Positions 57,344-64,000 of a DNA stretch of 64,000 nucleotides are shown here, one piece after another. The position numbers and the translations under genes are program-made. Origin of the DNA: Sarcomyxa edulis (lineage: Eukaryota > Basidiomycota > Agaricomycetes > Agaricales > Mycenaceae); the NCBI GenBank assembly GCA_009761415.1, contig QUOL01000001.1, forward strand, positions 2,480,001-2,544,000, written 5' to 3'. Each line of letters begins with the position of its first letter. The first letter of the stretch is position 1. The notes below the pieces were generated by a model that saw only the letters and a program-made list of their open reading frames with translations, searched no databases and was not told the origin of the DNA.

Positions 57344-60300
57344 CGTCTGCACGTCGGAGGGGTTCAAAGATGGGAACAGGTCCGCGGTCTATTCTCGACA
57401 TCGTCAAAGACACTTAAATAGTTACATGGAAAGATGGTGGGAACAATCATCAGATCGGAAAGAACGTGCATCGGAAAAGTTGAAAGCCTGAAGGGACTCT
57501 AAGATCGAGAGCACCAGGGCCATCACGTCGACCACAAGCTGCAAGGTGACTTCTACAATTCAAGTTAACTTTGGCACAGAAATGAGATACAATGGACCAC
57601 GCACTCTAGGTAGCAAAGTAATCTTGAACTTTTGTACTTGGAAGAGATCATGATGATGAGTCGGCTCAAAGTCGGCTTGACAGAAATCGACCTGTTTTGG
57701 CTATCGCTCGCACGTGGTCGTATTGAGAACCGCGCCCGTTTCAGGTCTGCGTGTCCTTGCAATTTCTTCCCCCACTGTCAACGGTCCAATAACGTTATAT
57801 CTTGATACGAACGTACAATTGCTCTGTGGCGTATCTCCGCAGCTTGGTGACACGCTCGGTAGTCTTAGACTCTTCACCGGGGACGAAGGCTTGCTCTCTT
57901 GCTCTCCGTCGGAGTCCGTCCTCTTTCAAGTCCGAATCTTAGCTTCAGGTATGACCTTCCAGAAGTCCTGAGCTACTAATGTACTGGTACAATATACAGT
58001 TCATCGACCGTCTGATCATGATTGTGGCACCTTGTTGACACTTCGGGAGGTCCAGGAGGGCAGGTCTATGACTCCCTTGCACTACAACGAAGAGGTCCAA
58101 GACTCAGAGGCACTAAAACGTGGATTGTACAGTGCCTGCCATGACCTTACCACCACCCATTTTGGGACATACCTACTCTGTAATTTTTGCTCAAAATTTT
58201 TTCTAGGAAGGAACAAGAGGCAGGCGGAACGGTAATATTAGACACCAACTGCAGAAAGTTTCGAGACCCCCCCCCCCTCCCCGCGGGAATTTATGCCCGC
58301 ATTAGGAAGCCGGTTCAATAGTCACCGACTACCGACTTGTCGAGGTGCGTCTCCTCGAATCCTTGCACAACCACATTCATGGGGTCAATTGGATGCTAGT
58401 ACAAATATTTCTACAGGTGTATTACCTATAATATGGTGAAAATGCATTGTACATCATAATTAACAGATAATCAACCAAAAATTGAAAACTCAGATAGGAC
58501 AACGAGATAAGTAACTTGTACATTTGAGGCTTGAGCTTGCATGAGTTCGAGTTTACTGTCTGACAATAATGGCACTGGTGCTCCGGAGGTATAGTGTAGG
58601 GCGAAAAGAATGAAATATCTTCCTTGAAATGTCTTCTTTGTCGAGGGGCGAACTCGACTGATTTGGCGCGTGGTTCGCGACACTTCTTACTCGTGAAATG
58701 GGGATTGAGATTATGAAAGTATTCCTTTGGTCCATATATCTGCGCATTAGGGAAAGGTATCTGACTATTAGAAACCCATTCGTCACAAGCAGGGTATTGG
58801 ATCTCGATTGTCGCAGATTCCTCTGCTGTCCGAGCTCGCCGGAGACGCAACTCGTTGTAGAGTTCTATGACCTACTCAAGACTGGAAGGACGTGCGTTCT
58901 CAAACCCATCGGAAGCGGATCTCTCGAGGGACGACTTGGGTGAAAGCCGCGGTATAGGAAGTGAGGGAACATGTCGATGTAGGGGTCTTGAGGTCACAAA
59001 CCAATGTGAAGAGGCTTACAGACAGGAGCACATTGTTTAACCTCATACACAATCCGTGTATGCATGGGTGCGAAGATGGATGCGTCGACTTCATCACGGT
59101 TGGCTGAAGATTGGTGAGAGCAAGGTGAGAGCAAGGTGAGAGTTGAGACGTGCCAACGCGTTACCCAGATTTGGACATTTACCACGTGAATCAGCCGTAC
59201 ATTCGATAAAAATGATATGCATATGCAAGGAGCACTCTGAACAAAAAACTGAGTAGACAGTTTTGTTGCCAGCATGCACTTGTAGGGGGGGTGTTGGAGG
59301 TCAAAATGAGCATATCTCTTGATTTGAGGTCCTCAGACAGAACGGGAGATACAAGGTGTAGAACGATAATCGGACAACGGATCGGAATCCGGAAGTGCCA
59401 GTGGGGTGTCACGGAATAGGATCCCGCCTGCCTCTTGGGAAGGAAACCAGGTAAAAGAATGCGATTGGCATCTTCAACGGAAATTTTCCCACGGTCGGTC
59501 ATTTTTTCGGGGCAAATCCAAAAAATAAAAATATTATCCTCCCTTTGAGACAATGTGGAAGGATCCGGAGCAGTGTAAGGCTCCACTGGGCTATGTTCTT
59601 GACAAAATTCGGAAATTTTGCCCAAGCGGAGCGCCGGATGTGGCTGAGAGCGTGACATAACTTGGCGGATGTGACGCGTGACGTCACACAATCGGTCATT
59701 TTTTTCGAGGTCAAAAACACGAAATTGAAGCTACGCCTTAGCCCTTCACAAGGTAGCATCCTGCATCTAAAAGAAGACGATTCGCATACTTTTTATGAAA
59801 TTTTTGGGAAAAATAAAAAGGCAGAAAGAGTTCCAAAATTTCCGCGACTCACCACCAAATCGGGTAGTCGCGAGGTCGTGATAGGCACTGTATGTCTACT
59901 ATGCGCAAGGGCAAGGCACCGAAGAACTTGATCATGATCAGTTGACGGTGACGTATCCCTAAAGTTAAATCCTAGCATCCCAATATGGTATGTTTTTTGA
60001 CATCTCCCACTAGTCCTGTTTCTGACGTATAGTTGTTCACAATGTTTTCTGTTTAGAAGATCGGCAGCTCGAAAATTAGTCGACGAGACATGTTATGAAA
60101 CTGGGGTCATATGTTTGCTCTCCGGAAACACGCTTCTGGTCTGACGAATCGAAAATAATTGACCGAAAATTGCAGCGGCAATTGGTGGAGATGGAGGCTT
60201 CAATGTGCAGACACTTGCTGGCGAGAGACCTTGAGCGTGTCTCCAGTTCACGGATTCCTGACTAATTCAATGTTTTGACCGTGACGGGATCTCCAGTGGT

Positions 60301-60750
60301 GCGAACAGGACTGGAGACATTCATTGGCTGGCAGGATCCGTCAGGACATAGAACGGTTGGATCAGGATCTCGTGATGGAGTATATATAAGATGTACCTAT
60401 CACAGTGTAAGTCCGACACGATAAGCATGTAAAACGTACGAGGAGAGAGCAGTAACAAATATATCAGAAAAAGAGTGCGCAAAACTGTGAGGGAATGCAT
60501 GTAGCACGGTGATGCCAGAGGGTATAAATACAGATGAAAGAAGACGTGTAAGGTGAATGGCGGAGACCGTGTTGTAACGATGGACGTATTTCCACAGAGA
60601 TATTAGTGCGATAAGTTCATTGCCTGCATGAAACTTGGTAGGGGAGTCAATGATGGGGTTTCGATGTCAGATCTTCAGGTCAGAACGTACCGATGAAGGG
60701 GGGGGTGTCATAGTAATGGGCGTCCGTGGCTCGCGTTCTCCGAGTCCAGC
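57344..60750. other. Gene-poor, repeat-like 3.4-kb stretch
   Basis: No gene can be supported with confidence. Open frames of 85 codons (57714-57971, +) and 142 codons (58422-58850, -) are present. The latter may be the end of an exon starting after a TAG acceptor near 58871 (IELYNELRLRRARTAEES), but it has no recognised domain. A C-rich run is at 58268-58278, and a tandem GTGAGAGCAAG repeat is at about 59112-59133. The part 59480-59780 looks like a non-coding dispersed repeat and is listed separately. Confidence 0.4.
59480..59780. repeat. Probable dispersed non-coding repeat (MITE- or SINE-like remnant)
   Basis: Two direct copies of the motif TCGGTCATTTTTTCGRGG (about 59495-59512 and 59691-59709) bracket an AT-rich segment and a palindromic GTGACGTCAC. 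The inverted pair GGAAATTTTG/CAAAATTTCC occurs at about 59612 and 59832. Frames on both strands are open but show composition bias rather than domains. No clear terminal inverted repeats or target duplication were found, so the class is unknown. Confidence 0.35.
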
Positions 60751-60975
60751 TCACGGACTTTTGGTAAGCGAATCAAGTGTGGTCTTCCTTTTCTGCTCTG
60801 CCTCGTCTATCATGCGCTGCCTCTGTTTCGCTTTCTCTTCTGCTACCCTCCTTGATTCCGTCCAAAGTCGGAGTGTATAGTCATGCAGCGACTTTGAGTA
60901 TAAGGCGAGCGAGTCGGGGCTTGCCACAGGCTCTGAGGGAGTAACAGGCACAGGTGGCTGGGGATTCGAGAGCAT
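60751..60975 (-). CDS. Small charged coiled-coil protein, function unknown
   Basis: A single-exon frame of 74 codons from the ATG at 60975. The N-terminus is Pro-rich (MLSNPQPPVPVTPSEPVASP), followed by a probable amphipathic helix (LALYSKSLHDYTLRLWTESR) and a charged coiled coil (RVAEEKAKQRQRMIDEAEQK). Composition and the sharp helix boundary look like a real small protein, and a codon-like pattern is kept throughout. I do not recognise a family. A longer in-frame start at 61011 would add 12 residues. Confidence 0.5.
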   Translation of the reverse strand: MLSNPQPPVPVTPSEPVASPDSLALYSKSLHDYTLRLWTESRRVAEEKAKQRQRMIDEAEQKRKTTLDSLTKSP

Positions 60976-61731
60976 AAAGAAAGTCGCACAAAAATGGGAG
61001 AACGGTGGCAATATTTAGAGAATAGACAACACGGTGAGCTATATAGGTGAGAGTCGGCCTCGGATCATTTGCCGTTTCTGAAACGAAAAGGCCGCTCCAC
61101 CTGTTTAATGAGTACTACCTTCACGTGGTGTATATACAAATTCATCGGACATCTTTGGAGCACCGTTATTTCGTCGATATTTAGACTATCCTTATCCTAT
61201 AAGAAGTCGACAAATCCACGGCGAAATGGACGATGAGCTTGAAAGTTCGCGTACGCGCCTTGGAGGCGCGTCTTCGAGCGGGAGATGCGCTCGACGTGAG
61301 TCTCGATGATCATGACGTCGTCAAGCACGATCATTTCGGCATCAACCTCAAGGACAAATCAAGAGCACGAGCTTCCTTTTCTGGTTGTCACCAAGACTGC
61401 AAGTTGATTCCACCATCTTGCAGTCTGAAGTATTTCGTTAGAGAGTATCATGTCTCAGTCGGATGTAGGATAGTCAAAGCATAGGGTCCACTCCACCCCA
61501 TCTTGTGGAGCAGCGAAGAGAAGTGACGGGTAACTCGGATCCATCCTTGGTTCAATTCTATTGAGTACCTAGCTAGAACAAATCACGTTCGAGGGTTGTT
61601 CCAAACATAACCGACATTAGCAAAATCCGTTCAGATAACAAGGTATACAGTAAGTAAGTGTTAAACAGAGTCCGACCAAAAAATATCATAACATCACCGA
61701 TAGAAAGTAACAAATAAGTCCGGTCCAAAAG
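60976..61731. other. Intergenic stretch, no supported gene
   Basis: About 0.76 kb. A + strand frame at 61233-61484 (or a different frame from ATG 61225) has no domain and no confirmed splice partners. The 3' end of the CSC1-like gene lies to the right. Confidence 0.4.
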
Positions 61732-64000
61732 TTATCGCGAAGACGATGGTCGAGGCATGACATCTTCTTTTGCCCGCACATCGAGGGTGACCTGTAGATC
61801 ATGGTATTTTTGCAGATCGACAGCTTCCGAGCGAGCCACACCGGCCGAATCGTTGGGAAGCCATATGATAGGCGGAGGCGCTAAGAGTTCGGGTGCATAG
61901 AGGATACCTGCCATATCCTCTGCATGATCGGTAAAGGGTAAAGGAGGAAGGTGAGGCGGCGCGTCTGGGTGTGTACGCGCAGCCCGTTCAGTCGCTGTAA
62001 GGTCGTCTAGGGTTTCGGTTTCTAAATTTATACTTTCCGTAAGAGACAACAAGCAACCACAATAACGTGAACACTTACGCAGAGGTACGGGCCCTCGAGA
62101 CGGAGAAGGCGACGGCATGACGGCCAATGTAAGAGACATCATTTCGAGTACAGATGCCATAGATCCGGAACGAATCCGCGTCCCGTGTCCGCTTGTGACG
62201 AGGCTGGTGCTCTCCTCGTCAATATCACGACGAGTGGCAGGCTTAGCCTCGCGTGCAAAGGTATCTAGAGAATCCTGAGTGATATTGCTCAACGAGCTCC
62301 GGCCCGGAAGTCTTGTCTTCCAGTTCGTATACGACTCCACAAAAATGATCACGAACACGGCGACACCAACTAGGATTCCGCCTTCTATCCAGAATTCTCG
62401 GCTGAGTAATATCAATCCCAGGAGCAACGGCTGGAATGCAAGCAGGGTGCCGAATCGCTGTAAAAGCCATATTTGCAAGAGCCCCCCAGTCTGCGAATGT
62501 GTGCGTGCGTACACATATCCGACAAGGTAGCGATGTGCTAATAATAAAAATGATATGGTTAAGTCTTCTTGGGTAAGACATGTTTAATTACTCACCAATC
62601 AGAGTCAAGAAGAGAAGAACGACAACAGCCGGTCCAATCAGAGGGAAAATCATTGCAAAGGTCGAAGCAAAGACAATCGCCAAAACGCAAGCTCCCGTAG
62701 CAAAAGAAGGGTTGTACGTCCTTGGATATACCGCTGTACAGACGCCGATAATGATAAGTCGACATCAGGACTATTGATGGACCGGGACTTGCCTCGGAAT
62801 CGCTGTCTAGGCGTAATTGCTTGTCTCTCGGCACGTATAACGTGCCAAAGACGCATGGGTTGAAGTAAGAGAAGGCCAGGAAAGATGATAGCGATATTTA
62901 TAACGATAGCCAGTGCCAAAGCACTCATGTATATGGAGCCATTGGCGACTGCTTGGGACCGATTGGTATCAGTGCTGAACGCCTGCATCGCGAATAGAAG
63001 AGCGCCGACGGTGATCAACCAGATGGCAGCAATAGCAGCCAATACGAAGAATGTTGCCTTGAAGACAAGTAATTGGCCAGCAGAGACAGAGACCGATCCA
63101 CGGATATTTGCGGCCCCTGCACAATCCGTATGTCAATAAAAAGATTCGGAAGATATTTTGATAGAGAACGCTTGCAGTTGATGATTGCGAGGGCTAGAAC
63201 AATGAAAATTGTGGCAGCTAGGGCGGGGCACAACACGGTAGCTATGCCAGAGGCTAAAGCATTACCACTTGTAAGTGGGGCTAAGAAAGGCAGGAAATGG
63301 GCAACATCTGGGGCGGTGCCTAATGCAAGACCAGATGCCGCGGTCACTATGATATCTGTGAGACAAAAACTCCAGAAAACATGAGAGTAGAGGACTCACA
63401 TCCAGCGGCGAGTAGCACAGTAACGACCGCGATGACCGCCCACAGAATGATGCTATCCAATACGCTTCGTTCGTTCTGCAACACGTCCCATCGGATATCC
63501 TCTTTTGCACGCCCCTCTATAAGCTCGACGCCAGGAACGAACCGCAGACCTCGTCCGACCAACAGCCACCCCTTGATCCTAGCACCATCCGCGATATCAT
63601 TATAGCACTCGCGCTGCACGTCAGCGATTTCAGCATTGATGATCTTCAACTTTGATCGCCATTGTCTGATGTCTCCGTATACGATTCCAAGATCATCGTG
63701 ATTTATTCCTGACATGGGCCGCACAAACGGCCCAGAAGGTTGGAGACGGAGATGAGGAGGAAGTACTTCTTCACCCTCAGCCTGGCTACGACCATTGCGA
63801 TTCGACCTGAAAGGGAAAGTTTCGCGTCGGGAAGAGGATAACGGCTCTTTTTCTGGGCGCCGCCTCGAGCTGGAAGGTGGTGTCCCATTGTAATCGCTCT
63901 CGAATTCAGACGGTCTTCCCCCCTGAGTGACATCCACCCACTCATCATTCAGAGCCTCTTCTTCGTTGGGAGTTTCGTACTCGGTTTCTGTGGTCGTTTC
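61732..64000 (-). CDS. CSC1/OSCA-type stress-gated cation channel (RSN1 family), 5' end outside window
   Basis: CSC1/RSN1/PHM7-type proteins are multi-span plasma-membrane channels opened by osmotic or mechanical stress. From the right edge the frame reads NDEWVDVTQGGRPSEFES, then LPPHLRLQPSGPFVRPMSG, INHDDLGIVYGDIRQWRSK, and YNDIADGARIKGWLLVGRGL followed by LIEGRAKEDIRWDVLQ, the usual segment before the seven-span pore domain. Membrane segments follow across introns (SIILWAVIAVVTVLLAAG, ALAATIFIVLALAIIN, FFVLAAIAAIWLITVGALLF, MSALALAIVINIAIIFPGLL, VVVLLFLTLIAHRYLVGYVY, LAFQPLLLGLILLSREF and ILVGVAVFVIIFVESY). The cytosolic C-terminus is about 200 residues, with LPPLPFTDHAEDMAGILYAP, stopping at 61732. 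The first membrane spans and the true start lie beyond 64000. Confidence 0.88.

Noticed and set aside
57714..57971. 85-codon + strand frame upstream of the acid sphingomyelinase
   Set aside because: Hydrophobic beta-like pattern but no family match that I can recognise, no clear start context and no splice partners.
59499..59759. 86-codon - strand frame rich in Lys and Phe
   Set aside because: It lies in the repeat-like segment and its openness follows from AT-rich low complexity; no domain.

Overview
This window reads as nuclear DNA of a basidiomycete fungus, most likely an Agaricomycete. Genes lie close together on both strands and are cut by many short introns of about 45-65 nt with GT(A/G)NGY donors. 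The gene content fits: a CPL1/PriA-type secreted protein, a secreted intradiol dioxygenase-like protein, a DUF6589 protein, a RecQ-like helicase, and a chromodomain Ty3/gypsy retrotransposon. The species cannot be named from the sequence alone. Exon limits were worked out by hand from splice signals and reading-frame continuity.

Layout. Positions 1-1.35 kb: 5' part of exonuclease V (EXO5, - strand, runs off the left edge). 2.2-5.4 kb: two secreted proteins, a CPL1-like protein with a run of Kex2-type sites and a 10-exon intradiol dioxygenase-like protein. 5.8-8.5 kb: two tandem related single-span membrane proteins; a third member lies at 19.8-20.9 kb. 8.7-20.9 kb (- strand): SYO1 (ribosomal protein import adaptor), a possible small gene, a membrane protein with PSAP and PPxY motifs, SIN3, and the third paralog. 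21.7-30.6 kb: two DEAH-family RNA helicases head to head (DHX57/DHX29-type and the splicing helicase PRP22). 31-38 kb: an NTF2-like/NXT mRNA export factor head to head with ISC1, an HSL-type alpha/beta hydrolase, and methionine aminopeptidase 2.

38.2-51.2 kb is the most unusual part. A divergent gene pair, a RecQ-like helicase and a DUF6589 protein, sits between inverted repeats (46 bp, 44 matching). Its ends read TAGGCTCGT and TAGACTCGT and are flanked by a 9-10 bp direct repeat. I interpret this as a DNA transposon-like unit of about 6.8 kb inserted into what was a roughly 0.18 kb promoter shared by MetAP2 and RIB7. A 6,151-bp Ty3/gypsy element with LTRs that look identical later landed inside the DUF6589 coding region, leaving a GTGAT duplication. 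The retroelement shows a self-priming (Tf1/sushi-type) primer binding site.

51.3-57.3 kb: RIB7 (riboflavin synthesis), an intron-containing tRNA-Asp(GTC), TPT1 (the enzyme that finishes tRNA splicing) and an acid sphingomyelinase. 57.3-60.7 kb is gene-poor and repeat-like. 60.75-64 kb: a small coiled-coil protein and the 3' part of a CSC1-type stress-gated channel that runs off the right edge. The genes do not form one pathway. Mostly conserved housekeeping genes surround a nested mobile-element island and a small lineage-specific membrane protein family.
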